This document shows positions 9,301-17,877 of a stretch of 64,000 nt of DNA, in pieces. Under the pieces are notes generated by a model, which did not search any database, was not told where the DNA came from, and was given only the letters and a program-made list of their open reading frames with translations. The stretch's first letter is position 1; each line of letters opens with the position of its first letter. The DNA is from Lachnospiraceae bacterium (GTDB taxonomy: Bacteria > Bacillota > Clostridia > Lachnospirales > Lachnospiraceae): assembly GCA_902381685.1 (NCBI GenBank), contig LR698958.1:1055672-1119671 (forward strand), read 5' to 3'. The position numbers and the translations under genes were made by a program.

Positions 9301-9875
9301 GTAACACGAAGAAGATTTTGTGTTTCTTCCTCCAGTTTTTTGACAGACATATTTTTTCTTCTTTTAAACTTAACAATTCCCGCAGCCTCATCAAACAGTT
9401 CACGGCGTTCTTCCGGTTTACCACTTAAAATTTTATCAATCTGCCCCTGTCCGATAATCGAATAACCTTCTTTTCCGATACCCGTGTCATAGAATAACTC
9501 ATTGACATCTTTTAATCGGCATATGCTGCCGTTGATTAGATATTCACTTTCACCGGAGCGATATAGTTTTCTCGTCACGGTAACTTCCTGAAAATCAATG
9601 GCTAACTGATGGTCCGCATTGTCAAGCGTAATGGCAACGGAGGCGTAACTTAACGGTTTTCTGTTCTCTGTTCCCGAAAAAATAACGTCCTGCATAGAGC
9701 CGCCTCGCAGCTGCTTTGCCCTCTGTTCTCCAAGAACCCATCTGACAGCATCTGCAACATTACTTTTTCCACTTCCGTTTGGTCCGACAATTCCGGTAAT
9801 CCCATTATGAAAATCAAACACGATTTTGTTGGCAAAAGACTTAAATCCCTGTACCTCAATACTTTTTAAATACAT
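6315..9875 (-). CDS. smc: Chromosome segregation protein SMC
   Basis: ATPase of the SMC-ScpAB condensin that compacts and segregates chromosomes. The 1186-residue protein has Walker A GPNGSGKS near residue 32, two long coiled coils (about 165-500 and 665-1020), a hinge with glycine-rich turns between about residues 502 and 665, and a C-terminal head with LSGGEKALTAIS and Walker B FCLLDEIEAALDD. Length is standard. The upstream AGGTG is weaker than in neighbours and the gene starts 7 bases after rnc, which suggests translational coupling. Confidence 0.98.
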   Translation of the reverse strand: MYLKSIEVQGFKSFANKIVFDFHNGITGIVGPNGSGKSNVADAVRWVLGEQRAKQLRGGSMQDVIFSGTENRKPLSYASVAITLDNADHQLAIDFQEVTVTRKLYRSGESEYLINGSICRLKDVNELFYDTGIGKEGYSIIGQGQIDKILSGKPEERRELFDEAAGIVKFKRRKNMSVKKLEEETQNLLRVTDILSELEKQIGPLEKQSEKAKEYLKKKEELKSYDINLFLMESVRIRKQIGEVERQLANAQEEFDAAQKKYNDTKVEYEEIESQLDEIDGTMEHTKSQLNETHLLKQQLEGQIELLKEQINSAKMSDEHFAQRSTHIHVEITERKKNEEEYLKEQNILQQQLDTQKTAENEVNSQLAAIQLRITELTANIEQWKQDIMDMLNHRAVTKAKIQHFDTLLEQMKVRKAEMNKKLIEISSDVSVQDESIRGYEKDLQEISEEIQTYVAEVKSQEEKIQELQRTLAKRTEQLRAGQTAYHREASRLESLKNITERYDGYGNSIRKVMEKKEQEQGLLGVVADLIKVDKAYEIAIETALGGSIQNIVTDNENTAKRMIQYLKQNKFGRATFLPLTAITGGGGIRQPEVLREKGVIGLANTLVTVEDKFKVLADSLLGRTIVVEKIDDGIALARKYRQSLRIVTVEGELINPGGAMTGGAFKNTSNLLSRRREIEEFEKTVVQLKKEMTVMEEEIAVIKQERAGCYEKIEENNQKLQKKYVIQNTLKMNLNQANTKKENILKMTGDMHREGKELEEQAAELLENQESIMIELDTSEKLERELNKKIEEQQLLLEKEKVSENETMQRAESIHLTLANLEQKNEFILENLSRIHEEMAKFGEELEQLRQNKENSSLEIGEKEKQIEEIRTTITNSKELFEEIELKIQNLSQEKEILTQKNKDFLTKREELSKHMSDLDKESFRLNSKKETFEETLEKQINYMWEEYEITYSKARELRNETFTDLSEIKRQIQLLKSEIRGLGSVNVNAIEDYKNVSERYDFLKTQYDDLVEAKETLIQIIEELDTAMRKQFAERFKEIASEFDKVFKQLFGGGKGTLELMEDEDILEAGIRIIAQPPGKKLQNMMQLSGGEKALTAISLLFAIQNLKPSPFCLLDEIEAALDDSNVTRFAQYLHKLTKNTQFIVITHRRGTMTAADRLYGITMQEKGVSTLVSVDLLEKDLTK

Positions 9876-9882
9876 ATAGCAC

Positions 9883-10578
9883 CTATTTTAACTTTCTTTT
9901 ATGTAATTCCAAAATTGCCTGATATGCAGCCTCCTGTTCCGCTGCTTTCTTTGTTCTTCCCTTTCCGTTACCATAAACTTCATTTCCAATGGAAACGGAA
10001 ATAAAGAAAGACTTATTATGGTCCGGTCCTTCTTCCTTGAGAAGTGTGTATTCGATAGGTTCATTGAAATTCCCCTGTACTATCTCCTGCAGGATAGTCT
10101 TGCTATCAAAAAAGAGTTTTTTATGTTCCAAATCATTTAAAACAAAACGATGTATAAACTCTTTTGCACTAGCAAAACCACCGTCCAAATAAATTGCCCC
10201 TATCAATGCCTCCAACGCATCAGAAGTAAGAGACTCTCTGTATCGTCCCCCGGTATTTTCTTCACCCTTTCCTAACAGCAAATAAGAGCCTAAGTTCAAT
10301 TCCCTTGCGCAAAACGCCAATGACGGTTCACAGACAATACTTGCTCTTGTTCTTGTCAGTTCTCCTTCCGGCATCTTTTTATTTTCAAAAAATAAAAATT
10401 CACTCGATACAAGTTCTAATACAGCATCTCCCAAAAATTCCAAACGTTCATTACACTCGTTCTTCTCCATATGTTTTTCATTGGCATAAGAACTGTGACG
10501 CATTGCCTGACAGAGCAAATCAAATCGTTGAAATTTATATCCTATCTTCTTTTCTAATTCTTTTAATTTTTGTCTCAT
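9883..10578 (-). CDS. rnc: Ribonuclease III
   Basis: Cleaves double-stranded RNA in rRNA processing and RNA turnover. The 231-residue protein has the catalytic domain with NERLEFLGDAVLELV and the second acidic site around SDALEALIGAIYLDGG, followed by a C-terminal double-stranded RNA-binding domain (about 155-227, ending with KGRTKKAAEQEAAYQAI). It begins 18 bases after a hairpin terminator behind acpP, so its expression may rest on read-through or on a promoter I could not identify. Confidence 0.97.
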   Translation of the reverse strand: MRQKLKELEKKIGYKFQRFDLLCQAMRHSSYANEKHMEKNECNERLEFLGDAVLELVSSEFLFFENKKMPEGELTRTRASIVCEPSLAFCARELNLGSYLLLGKGEENTGGRYRESLTSDALEALIGAIYLDGGFASAKEFIHRFVLNDLEHKKLFFDSKTILQEIVQGNFNEPIEYTLLKEEGPDHNKSFFISVSIGNEVYGNGKGRTKKAAEQEAAYQAILELHKRKLK

Positions 10579-10596
10579 ATTTCTCCCTCATAAAAT

Positions 10597-10620
10597 GAAA
10601 AAGCCCTCAAGGGCTTTTTC
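10597..10620 (-). terminator. Hairpin terminator between acpP and rnc
   Basis: An 11-base inverted repeat (GAAAAAGCCCT and complement) with almost no spacer, so the real loop must open the last pairs. T-run on the minus strand. It lies between stop of acpP and start of rnc within an otherwise tightly packed gene string. Confidence 0.75.
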
Positions 10621-10629
10621 TGTTATTGA

Positions 10630-10860
10630 CTAATTAATAGCGTTTTTAATTTGCTCTACTGCATCTCCTACAGTAACAATTTTTTCTGCGTCTTCATTCT
10701 CAATTTCAATATCAAAGGCTTCTTCAATTCCCATAATGATTTGGAAAATATCTAATGAATCTGCCCCTAAATCGTCTACGAAAGTAGTATCCATTGTAAT
10801 TTCCTCCGGCCCTACATTTAATACATCTTCAATAATTGCTTTAATTTTTTCAAATTCCAT
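10630..10860 (-). CDS. acpP: Acyl carrier protein
   Basis: Carries growing acyl chains in fatty acid synthesis on a 4'-phosphopantetheine arm attached to Ser35 in the motif GADSLD. The 76-residue acidic protein has the usual four-helix layout and length. A GAGAGGA site precedes the ATG. It follows plsX by 25 bases, a common Firmicute pairing that links phosphatidic acid synthesis to ACP supply. Confidence 0.97.
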   Translation of the reverse strand: MEFEKIKAIIEDVLNVGPEEITMDTTFVDDLGADSLDIFQIIMGIEEAFDIEIENEDAEKIVTVGDAVEQIKNAIN

Positions 10861-10885
10861 AGTTAATCCTCTCTTTTCTTATATC

Positions 10886-11899
10886 TTATTCAGTTTTTTT
10901 CTGAATGGTTTCTTTAATCTTGTCATTAATATTCTGTTCCTTGAATGTGACACATTGAATAATGGAATTTGCCACTTCTTTTGCCGTGGAATTTCCATGT
11001 GTTTTTACAACTAATCCATTTAAGCCCAATAATGGAGCACCGCCATATTCACTAGCGTCGAATTTCTTCAAGGTTTCCTTCAAAGCCGGTTTTACTAATA
11101 AAGCGCCCATTTTACTGCGGGCATTTGTCATAAGCCCTTTTTTAATCTCGCTTATTAATGCCGAACCGACACCTTCAAATAATTTTAAAATAACATTTCC
11201 CACAAATGCTTCGCAGACAATGACATCAGCCTTCCCATATGGAATCTCTCTCGCCTCTATGCTGCCGATGAAGTTAATGTCTTCACACTCTTTTAATAAA
11301 GGAAACGTCTCTTTCACTAAAGCATTGCCTTTCTCCTCCTCAGCTCCTATGTTGACAATGGCTACTTTCGGATTCTCAATTCCAATAACATTTCTCATGT
11401 AAATAGAGCCCATCTTAGCAAACTGAACAAGGTGCGATGGTCTGGCATCTACATTTGCCCCGCAATCAATCAATAAAGAAACTCCTTTTTGTGTTGGAAT
11501 AAGCGGTGCCAACGGTGGTCTTTCTACGCCTTTGATGCGGCCTACAAGAACCTGTCCGCCCACAAGAATAGCTCCTGAACTTCCGGCAGAAACAAACGCG
11601 TCTGCTTTCCCATTCTTTACCATATTCATCGCTACCACAATAGAAGAATCTTTCTTTCTGCGAATCGCCATCACCGGTGGTTCTGCCGTTTCAATAATCT
11701 CTGTTGCATTGACAATAGAAATCTGTTCTTTTGGATATTCATACTTATTCAGTTCTTCTTCAATAACATTTTCCTGACCTACAAGAAATATATGAATATC
11801 CTGTCTTTTCGCTACGACATCTATCGCTCCCTGAACAATCGCTCCGGGTGCATTGTCACCGCCCATAGCATCTAATGCAACTTTTGTAATTTCAGACAT
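10886..11899 (-). CDS. plsX: Phosphate acyltransferase PlsX
   Basis: PlsX makes acyl-phosphate from acyl-ACP, the first step of the PlsX/PlsY route to phosphatidic acid at the membrane. The 337-residue protein starts with TKVALDAMGGDNAPGAIVQG and contains GSSGAILVG and LIDCGANVDARP, all characteristic of the family. It has its own promoter (11927-11955) behind the rpmF terminator. I looked for a FapR-type palindrome in the leader and did not find one. Confidence 0.97.
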   Translation of the reverse strand: MSEITKVALDAMGGDNAPGAIVQGAIDVVAKRQDIHIFLVGQENVIEEELNKYEYPKEQISIVNATEIIETAEPPVMAIRRKKDSSIVVAMNMVKNGKADAFVSAGSSGAILVGGQVLVGRIKGVERPPLAPLIPTQKGVSLLIDCGANVDARPSHLVQFAKMGSIYMRNVIGIENPKVAIVNIGAEEEKGNALVKETFPLLKECEDINFIGSIEAREIPYGKADVIVCEAFVGNVILKLFEGVGSALISEIKKGLMTNARSKMGALLVKPALKETLKKFDASEYGGAPLLGLNGLVVKTHGNSTAKEVANSIIQCVTFKEQNINDKIKETIQKKTE

Positions 11900-11926
11900 G
11901 ATTCTACCTCCTAATTGCTAATGCTA

Positions 11927-11955
11927 ATTTTACTAAACATTACCTTAAAAAGCAA
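11927..11955 (-). promoter_or_regulatory. Promoter of plsX-acpP
   Basis: Minus strand: -35 TTGCTT (11950-11955), 17-base spacer, -10 TAAAAT (11927-11932). Confidence 0.65.
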
Positions 11956-11973
11956 TACCTAATTTTCAGACAG

Positions 11974-12009
11974 AAAAAGCGTGAGTTCACAGTATAAACT
12001 CACGCTTTT
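11974..12009 (-). terminator. Terminator of yceD-rpmF
   Basis: Stem of 13 pairs (AAAAGCGTGAGTT and complement) with a 9-base loop, followed by T residues on the minus strand, just after rpmF. Confidence 0.9.
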
Positions 12010-12025
12010 CAGGCATAAATACCTA

Positions 12026-12205
12026 TTAGTCAACTGAAATAATTTCTTTTTTGTTGTATGATCCACATGCTTTACATACGCGATGAGGCATCATTAATTC
12101 TCCACATTTGCTACATTTTACTAAATTTGGAGCACTCATTTTCCAGTTTGCTCTTCTTTTGTCTCTTCTTGCTTTAGAAGATTTATTCTTTGGACAAATT
12201 GACAT
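12026..12205 (-). CDS. rpmF: 50S ribosomal protein L32
   Basis: A 59-residue basic protein starting MSICPKNKSSKARRDKRRA, with a zinc-binding pattern CSKCGELMMPHRVCKACG (two CxxC pairs), which identifies the zinc-containing form of L32. It begins 3 bases after yceD, the classical yceD-rpmF pair, with the ribosome-binding site AAGGAGG at the end of yceD. A strong terminator follows 16 bases downstream. Confidence 0.97.
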   Translation of the reverse strand: MSICPKNKSSKARRDKRRANWKMSAPNLVKCSKCGELMMPHRVCKACGSYNKKEIISVD

Positions 12206-12208
12206 AGA

Positions 12209-12736
12209 TTACACCTCCTTAAAATTCTTAAACACATCGCGGATAACTGACATTCTAGGGTCAAGACTCGTATCTTCACAGTCACAAGTTCCCTCATTTA
12301 GATTTTGACCACATACGTTGCAAATGCCTTTACAGTCATCGCTGCATAGAATTTTCATTGGCCATTCTATCAAAATCTCATTATAGAGTAATTTGTCTAC
12401 GTCTAAATGATATCCGTCAATATAATTCTTTTCATCTAATTCGTCTTTCTGTGCATCAGTTGATTCACACAAATCAACAGTCTTCTCAAAATCCAGTCTA
12501 AATTCCGTTGGAACGTCTTTCAAACAACGGTCACATGGAATTGCAATAGTCAGTTCCACATTTCCTTTTATGAAAAGTTCTCTTCCCTTTATATGTTCAA
12601 TTACAATATGAAGGTTCCCCTTCTTTGTAATAGGAAAAGTACCTAATTCACTTCGAAAATCTTCCATCTCAACAAGACAGTCTTTCTCGATAGTCTTATG
12701 ATACTCAGACAAAACATCTGATAGGTTAATTAACAT
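12209..12736 (-). CDS. YceD family protein (DUF177)
   Basis: YceD proteins are encoded next to rpmF in most bacteria and are linked to 23S rRNA accumulation. The 175-residue protein contains the family's two cysteine pairs, CDRCL in the middle and CSDDCKGICNVCG near the end, and the final segment DPRMSVIRDVFKN. I chose the start at 12736 because AGGAG lies 7 bases upstream; a start six codons earlier has no site. Its promoter is at 12764-12791. Confidence 0.92.
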   Translation of the reverse strand: MLINLSDVLSEYHKTIEKDCLVEMEDFRSELGTFPITKKGNLHIVIEHIKGRELFIKGNVELTIAIPCDRCLKDVPTEFRLDFEKTVDLCESTDAQKDELDEKNYIDGYHLDVDKLLYNEILIEWPMKILCSDDCKGICNVCGQNLNEGTCDCEDTSLDPRMSVIRDVFKNFKEV

Positions 12737-12763
12737 AGTGTTACTCCTATTCATACCTAAACT

Positions 12764-12791
12764 ATTATATCATGTAAAATAGATTTGTCAA
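12764..12791 (-). promoter_or_regulatory. Promoter of yceD-rpmF
   Basis: Minus strand: -35 TTGACA (12786-12791), 16-base spacer, -10 TATAAT (12764-12769) preceded by an extended TGA. Confidence 0.85.
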
Positions 12792-12812
12792 TTCATTCTT
12801 AAAATTTTTTTC

Positions 12813-14003
12813 TTAAATCAACGCAACTGTTTCGCGTGCAATTGCAAGTTCTTCATTTGTAGGTACAACCAATACTTTTACTTTTGAATCCGGTGTAGAA
12901 ATCATAATTTCTTCTCCACGTTTTGCATTTGCATCTTCATCTACAGTAATACCTAAAAACTCAAGATATTCGCACACTTTCGAACGAACGATACAAACGT
13001 TTTCACCAATTCCTGCTGTAAACGCGATTGCATCTACTCCATTCATTGCCGCTGCATAACTTCCAACATATTTTGCCACACGATAGCAGAATACGTCGAG
13101 AGCAATCTGTGCAGGTTTATTTCCACTTGCTGCGCCTGCCGTCAAATCACGGAAATCACTTGATAAGTTGTCAGATAAACCAAATACACCTGATTTCTTA
13201 TTCAATACATTCATTAATCCTGCGATATCTAAATCTTCTTTCTTTGCAATGAACTCAAGAATTGCAGGGTCAATATCCCCTGAACGTGTTCCCATTACAA
13301 GTCCTTCAAGAGGAGTAAGTCCCATGGAAGTATCTACTGATTTTCCATTTTTAACAGCACATACGCTTGCACCATTTCCTAAATGGCATACAACTGTTTT
13401 CGATTCTTCGTATGGTTTGTCTAATAATTCTGCTACTCTCTTAGAAACAAAACTGTGGCTTGTTCCGTGGAAACCATAACGTCTTACTTTATATTTATCA
13501 TAATATTCATATGGAAGTCCATACATATAAGCAGCCTCAGGCATTGTTTGATGGAACGCTGTATCAAATACGGCAACCATTGGAGTGTTTGGCATTAATT
13601 TCGCACATGCGTTAATACCGATTAAGTTTGCCGGATTATGTAATGGTGCTAAATCATTACACTCCTCAATTGCTGAGATAACTTCATCTGTAATCACTAC
13701 AGAATTGGCGAATTTCTCCCCGCCATGTACAACACGGTGTCCTACCGCGTTGATTTCTTCCAAACTTTTTACTACTCCTGTTTCAGCATCTGTGAGGGCG
13801 TCAATAACAAATTGAATTGCTTCAGTATGTGTAGGCATTGGTTTTTCTGTTGTCACTTTGTCTTTTCCTGCCGGCTGGTATGTCAGACTGCCGTCAATAC
13901 CGATTCTCTCACAAAGACCTTTTGCAAGCACACCTTCTGTTTCAGAGTTAATTAACTGAAATTTCAATGATGAACTTCCGCAATTAATAACTAATACATT
14001 CAT
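12813..14003 (-). CDS. ackA: Acetate kinase
   Basis: Transfers the phosphate of acetyl-phosphate to ADP, giving ATP and acetate, the last step of acetate fermentation. The 396-residue protein starts [18 protein letters not shown] and contains [27 protein letters not shown] and HLGNGAS, all family hallmarks. The start at 14003 lies 8 bases after GGAGG; an in-frame ATG five codons up overlaps that site. It follows pta by 54 bases on the same strand. Confidence 0.98.
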   Translation of the reverse strand: MNVLVINCGSSSLKFQLINSETEGVLAKGLCERIGIDGSLTYQPAGKDKVTTEKPMPTHTEAIQFVIDALTDAETGVVKSLEEINAVGHRVVHGGEKFANSVVITDEVISAIEECNDLAPLHNPANLIGINACAKLMPNTPMVAVFDTAFHQTMPEAAYMYGLPYEYYDKYKVRRYGFHGTSHSFVSKRVAELLDKPYEESKTVVCHLGNGASVCAVKNGKSVDTSMGLTPLEGLVMGTRSGDIDPAILEFIAKKEDLDIAGLMNVLNKKSGVFGLSDNLSSDFRDLTAGAASGNKPAQIALDVFCYRVAKYVGSYAAAMNGVDAIAFTAGIGENVCIVRSKVCEYLEFLGITVDEDANAKRGEEIMISTPDSKVKVLVVPTNEELAIARETVALI

Positions 14004-14057
14004 TTTCTTTTCCTCCATCTTATTTTATATCATAATCATTCCTATCAGATGATTAGA

Positions 14058-15053
14058 TTATTCTGCCTGAGCCTGTACTGCTGTAATGGCAACTACACCT
14101 TCGATGTCTTTTGCACTGCAGCCGCGTGATAAATCATTAACCGGTTTTGCAATTCCCTGTGTCAATGGTCCGTACGCTTCTGCTTTTGCCAATCTCTGTA
14201 CAAGTTTATATCCGATATTTCCTGCATCTAAGTCAGGGAAAATAAGAACATTTGCATGACCTGCAACAGCGCTTCCCGGTGCTTTAGATTCTCCAATTTC
14301 AGGAACAATCGCAGCATCTAACTGTAATTCACCGTCTAACATTAAGTCAGGTGCAAGTTCTTTTGCGATACGTGTTGCTTCTACTACTTTGTCAACATCA
14401 GCATGTTTAGCGCTTCCTTTTGTAGAATGTGAAAGCATTGCTACTTTTGGCTCTTCCCCTACGAGCAGTTTGAACGATTCTGCTGAAGAAAGTGCGATTG
14501 CTGCCAGTTTTTCAGGATCAGGATTCTGTTCAAGTCCTGAATCGCCAAAGATAAATGTTCCGTTTGCACCCATTTCACAATCAGGTACAACCATAACAAA
14601 GAATGCAGACACTAATTTTGTTCCCGGTTTTGTTTTTAAAATCTGTAAACAAGGTCTCAATGTATCTGCTGTTGAATGACATGCTCCCGATACCATTCCG
14701 TCTGCATCACCCATTTTTACCATCATAACACCGTAGTATAAATAATTGCTCAAAAGAAGTTCTTTTGCTTTTTCCTCCGTCATTCCTTTTGCCTGACGAA
14801 GTTCTACCAATTTCGCAATGTAACCTGCTGTTCTCTCATCTGTTGCAGGATCTACGATTGTCGCTCCGCTAATATCAAATCCTGCGCGGTTTTTCTCAAT
14901 CTCTTCTTTGCTTCCGACTAATACTAAGTCTGCAGTACCTTCTCTTAATACTGCTTCTGCTGCTTCGTATGTTCTGATATCTTCCGTTTCAGGAAGTACA
15001 ATTGTTTTTTTATTGGCTTTCGCCTTTGCTTTAATTACATCAATAAATCCCAT
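14058..15053 (-). CDS. pta: Phosphate acetyltransferase
   Basis: Converts acetyl-CoA and phosphate to acetyl-phosphate for AckA. The 331-residue protein is the short Pta form without the N-terminal regulatory domains of enteric Pta. It starts MGFIDVIKAKAKANKKTIVL and carries MGDADGMVSGACHSTADTLRP and SKAPGSAVAGHANVLIFPDL, typical of the catalytic domain. Own promoter at 15092-15120. I tested the promoter spacer for a catabolite-response element and rejected it. Confidence 0.97.
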   Translation of the reverse strand: MGFIDVIKAKAKANKKTIVLPETEDIRTYEAAEAVLREGTADLVLVGSKEEIEKNRAGFDISGATIVDPATDERTAGYIAKLVELRQAKGMTEEKAKELLLSNYLYYGVMMVKMGDADGMVSGACHSTADTLRPCLQILKTKPGTKLVSAFFVMVVPDCEMGANGTFIFGDSGLEQNPDPEKLAAIALSSAESFKLLVGEEPKVAMLSHSTKGSAKHADVDKVVEATRIAKELAPDLMLDGELQLDAAIVPEIGESKAPGSAVAGHANVLIFPDLDAGNIGYKLVQRLAKAEAYGPLTQGIAKPVNDLSRGCSAKDIEGVVAITAVQAQAE

Positions 15054-15091
15054 GATTTAAAGCCCCTTTCATTTGTTCTCATATATTCTTT

Positions 15092-15120
15092 ATTATAACG
15101 CAAACGTTTTTTGTATACAA
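15092..15120 (-). promoter_or_regulatory. Promoter of pta-ackA
   Basis: Minus strand: -35 TTGTAT (15115-15120), 17-base spacer, -10 TATAAT (15092-15097). Confidence 0.75.
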
Positions 15121-15154
15121 GGCATATAATGTCTATTTTCAAGTACAATGTGAA

Positions 15155-16486
15155 TTAAATTCCAAAAATTCTTGTTACAATTGTAAAATAAACTAAAATT
15201 GTTCCCGTATCTACTAAAGTGGTAATCAAAGGTGCCGCCATAATAGCAGGATCCAATCCGCATTTTTTTGCCACAAGCGGAAGCATACAACCGATTGTTT
15301 TGGCAAGAAGAACGGTACACATCAGTGTGATTCCAACCGCGAATGCAAGCATCGGATTCTGATACATTAAAATAATTCGGATTCCATTTACAACCGCCAA
15401 CAGGAATCCCACTATGAGCGCAATCCTCACTTCTTTAAAAACAACTTTAAAAATATCTTTAAATTCAATTTCATCAACTGCCAGACCACGAATAATCAGA
15501 GTGGAACTTTGGGAACCGCAGTTTCCGCCTGTACCCGTCAGCATTGGAACAAATGTATTCAGTACCGGCATCACGGCGAGCGCACCCTCAAAATGCCCTA
15601 AAATCAGACCGGTAACCGTCGCTGATAACATAAGAAATAACAGCCACGGAAAGCGGCTTTTAGCATGCTGCCAGACTGACGTCTCAAAATAAGGTTCTTC
15701 ATTAGGCGCAATACCTGCCATCACACTCATATCTTCCGTGGTCTCTTCCTGCAATACGGACATAGCGTCGTCTACCGTTACAATTCCAACCATACACATC
15801 TCATGATCCACAACCGGAATGGCAATCAGACCATATTTATTAATCATGGAAACAACTTCTTCCTGATCATCGTGGGTGTTGACATAGAGCATATTTGTCT
15901 CCATGATCTCTTCTATCAGACGATTTTCCCCTGTCGTCAGCAAATCTTTTACGTCCACAACTCCTATCAGTTTTCGTTTTTCCGTAACATAACAGGTATA
16001 AATGGTTTCTTTATTAATTCCGACCTGACGAATTTTCAAAATGGCATCGGCGACCGTCATTTCTTTTCTAAGCCCGATGTACTCTACATTCATAATGCTT
16101 CCGGCACTGTCCTCAGGATACTGGAGAAGTGTATTAATCTGTTTTCTTGTCTCCTCATCAGTAGCCATAAGCAGTCTGTCTACAACATTCGCCGGCATCT
16201 CTTCCAAAACGTCAACCATATCATCAAGATACATTTCTTCCATGAATTCTTCAATTTCGGCGTCTGTCAGTCCGTTAACCAAATCTTCCTGCATCTCACT
16301 GCTCATATAGGTAAATGTCTCAGCCGCCTCTTCTTTTGTCAAAAGACGAAAAACGATAATTCTCTGTTTTTCATTAAATTCTTCAAGGATTTGTGCAATA
16401 TCGACGGGGTATAAATTTTCCAATTCTGTCTTTAATTCTTTATATTTTCTTTCTTCCAACAATTCAAGCATCTGTTCTTCCGTCAT
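15155..16486 (-). CDS. mgtE: Magnesium transporter MgtE
   Basis: Mg2+ channel in the cytoplasmic membrane with cytoplasmic Mg2+ sensing. The 443-residue protein has an N-terminal helical superhelix domain (about 1-125), two CBS domains (about 130-250) and a C-terminal membrane domain of five helices. It contains the GTGGNCGSQSSTLIIRG motif and the selectivity segment APLITTLVDTGTILVYF with the conserved Asp. AAGGAGGG precedes the ATG. The leader is only about 65 bases long, too short for an M-box riboswitch, but it holds a small stem-loop. Confidence 0.95.
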   Translation of the reverse strand: MTEEQMLELLEERKYKELKTELENLYPVDIAQILEEFNEKQRIIVFRLLTKEEAAETFTYMSSEMQEDLVNGLTDAEIEEFMEEMYLDDMVDVLEEMPANVVDRLLMATDEETRKQINTLLQYPEDSAGSIMNVEYIGLRKEMTVADAILKIRQVGINKETIYTCYVTEKRKLIGVVDVKDLLTTGENRLIEEIMETNMLYVNTHDDQEEVVSMINKYGLIAIPVVDHEMCMVGIVTVDDAMSVLQEETTEDMSVMAGIAPNEEPYFETSVWQHAKSRFPWLLFLMLSATVTGLILGHFEGALAVMPVLNTFVPMLTGTGGNCGSQSSTLIIRGLAVDEIEFKDIFKVVFKEVRIALIVGFLLAVVNGIRIILMYQNPMLAFAVGITLMCTVLLAKTIGCMLPLVAKKCGLDPAIMAAPLITTLVDTGTILVYFTIVTRIFGI

Positions 16487-16516
16487 ATATGCCCTCCTTT
16501 CTCATTCACAAAGTAA

Positions 16517-16540
16517 GCGTACCACTCATGTGCGGTACGC
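16517..16540 (-). promoter_or_regulatory. Stem-loop in the mgtE leader
   Basis: Inverted repeat GCGTACC (16517-16523) and GGTACGC (16534-16540) in the short leader between the mgtE promoter and its start codon. Two more pairs can form with a 2-base bulge. No T-run follows, so it is not a terminator. Function unknown. Confidence 0.5.
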
Positions 16541-16556
16541 AATATATTATCTTAAT

Positions 16557-16584
16557 TCTATACCGTAACCCTGTTTTTTGTCAA
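16557..16584 (-). promoter_or_regulatory. Promoter of mgtE
   Basis: Minus strand: -35 TTGACA (16579-16584), 16-base spacer, -10 TATAGA (16557-16562). The divergent tmcAL promoter starts 10 bases away. Confidence 0.7.
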
Positions 16585-16593
16585 TAATTGCTT

Positions 16594-16622
16594 TTGCACT
16601 CTATTTGTCTTTATTGTATAAT
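16594..16622 (+). promoter_or_regulatory. Promoter of tmcAL
   Basis: Plus strand: -35 TTGCAC (16594-16599), 17-base spacer, -10 TATAAT (16617-16622). Confidence 0.75.
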
Positions 16623-16653
16623 ACATTTTATAAAAAAGATAGGGAGGACACTT

Positions 16654-17877
16654 ATGAAAATTGTAGGTCTGATTACTGAATATAATCCATTTCATAACGG
16701 ACATAAACATCATTTAAACGAAGCACTGAAAAGAACGGGCGCAGATTATGCCATTGTTGTGATGAGCGGTAATTTTGTTCAGCGCGGTGCTCCTGCAATT
16801 ATCCCAAAACATTTGCGGACACAGATTGCATTGGAGGCAGGTGCGGCTGTCGTTATTGAACTGCCGGTTTTTTTCGCAACCGGGAGCGCCGAACTTTTTG
16901 CTGCCGGAGCCGTTTCTCTGCTGCATTCTTTAAATTGTGTTGATTCTATTTGTTTTGGAACGGAATCAGGAGATATTGTCTCGCTGTCGAAGATTGCGCG
17001 TATTCTCTGTGACGAGCCTGATGATTATAAGTTTTTCCTGCAAAACCACTTAAAAAACGGAGATTCTTTTCCGTTGGCGCGTCAGAAAGCATTCGGAGAA
17101 GTTACAGGGGATACTTCTCTTTCCACAATTTTAGAATCACCTAACAATATATTAGGCATTGAATATATAAAGGCTCTCTGTCGACTGAACAGTTCCATTA
17201 CCCCTGTTGCCATTCAAAGAGAAGAGTCCCATTATCACGATATGGAATTAAAGACCGTGTACAGTTCGGCGTCTGCCATCAGAAATGTATTTGCACAGGC
17301 GGAAAACAGTTTCTCTGACATTTCTGAGATTTTAAAAGACCAAATACCTCGGGCTTGTATTTCTTTCCTGCAAAATACGTTTCAAAGGCGGTATCCGATT
17401 TATACCAATGATTTTTCATTATTATTGAAATATAAACTTTTAACAGAAACAAAAGAAACACTTCTCACTTATATGGATATAAATGAAACTCTCGCAAACC
17501 GCATATATAAAAATAAAAATAACTTTCTTACTTTTGAACAGTTTTGCGAAGAAATAAAAACCCGCGACTTAACATACACACGGGTGAGCCGTGCTCTGCT
17601 CCACATTTTGCTTCATGTGAAAAAAGCGGACTGTGCCGCTCCCGCCTATGCACGTATTTTAGGATTTCGTCAGGACAGTTCCACTGTCTTATCCGTGATG
17701 AAACGGCAAAGCAGGATTCCTCTTATCACAAAACTTTCTTCTGCGTCATTAGAGGAAAAAGAAAGTTTCTATTTAAAACAGGATATTTTCGCTTCCGACT
17801 TATATGAATCTGTCGTTACGGACAAATTTCAGACTCCTTTTATCAATGAACACAAACAGGAGATTGTGCGCTGTTAG
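16654..17877 (+). CDS. tmcAL: tRNA(Met) cytidine acetate ligase TmcAL (YlbM)
   Basis: TmcAL acetylates the wobble cytidine of elongator tRNA-Met using acetate and ATP. The 407-residue protein begins MKIVGLITEYNPFHNGHKHH, which contains the nucleotidyltransferase-like HxGH motif, and continues with VVMSGNFVQRG and FGTESGD, all typical of the family. I chose the start at 16654, 7 bases after GGGAGGA; an earlier in-frame ATG lies inside the promoter. Length matches the family. It is the only plus-strand gene between 3 and 26 kb. Confidence 0.93.
   Translation: MKIVGLITEYNPFHNGHKHHLNEALKRTGADYAIVVMSGNFVQRGAPAIIPKHLRTQIALEAGAAVVIELPVFFATGSAELFAAGAVSLLHSLNCVDSICFGTESGDIVSLSKIARILCDEPDDYKFFLQNHLKNGDSFPLARQKAFGEVTGDTSLSTILESPNNILGIEYIKALCRLNSSITPVAIQREESHYHDMELKTVYSSASAIRNVFAQAENSFSDISEILKDQIPRACISFLQNTFQRRYPIYTNDFSLLLKYKLLTETKETLLTYMDINETLANRIYKNKNNFLTFEQFCEEIKTRDLTYTRVSRALLHILLHVKKADCAAPAYARILGFRQDSSTVLSVMKRQSRIPLITKLSSASLEEKESFYLKQDIFASDLYESVVTDKFQTPFINEHKQEIVRC

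Noticed and set aside
11900..11973. FapR-type operator upstream of plsX
   Set aside because: No palindrome resembling TTAGTACCTnnnnAGGTACTAA-type sites is present; only an imperfect direct repeat around AGGTA.
15092..15120. Possible catabolite-response (CcpA cre) site in the pta promoter spacer
   Set aside because: The CG-centred sequence deviates from the cre consensus at three conserved positions in either orientation.
16487..16584. M-box Mg2+ riboswitch before mgtE
   Set aside because: The leader is too short (about 65 bases from the predicted start) for an M-box fold.
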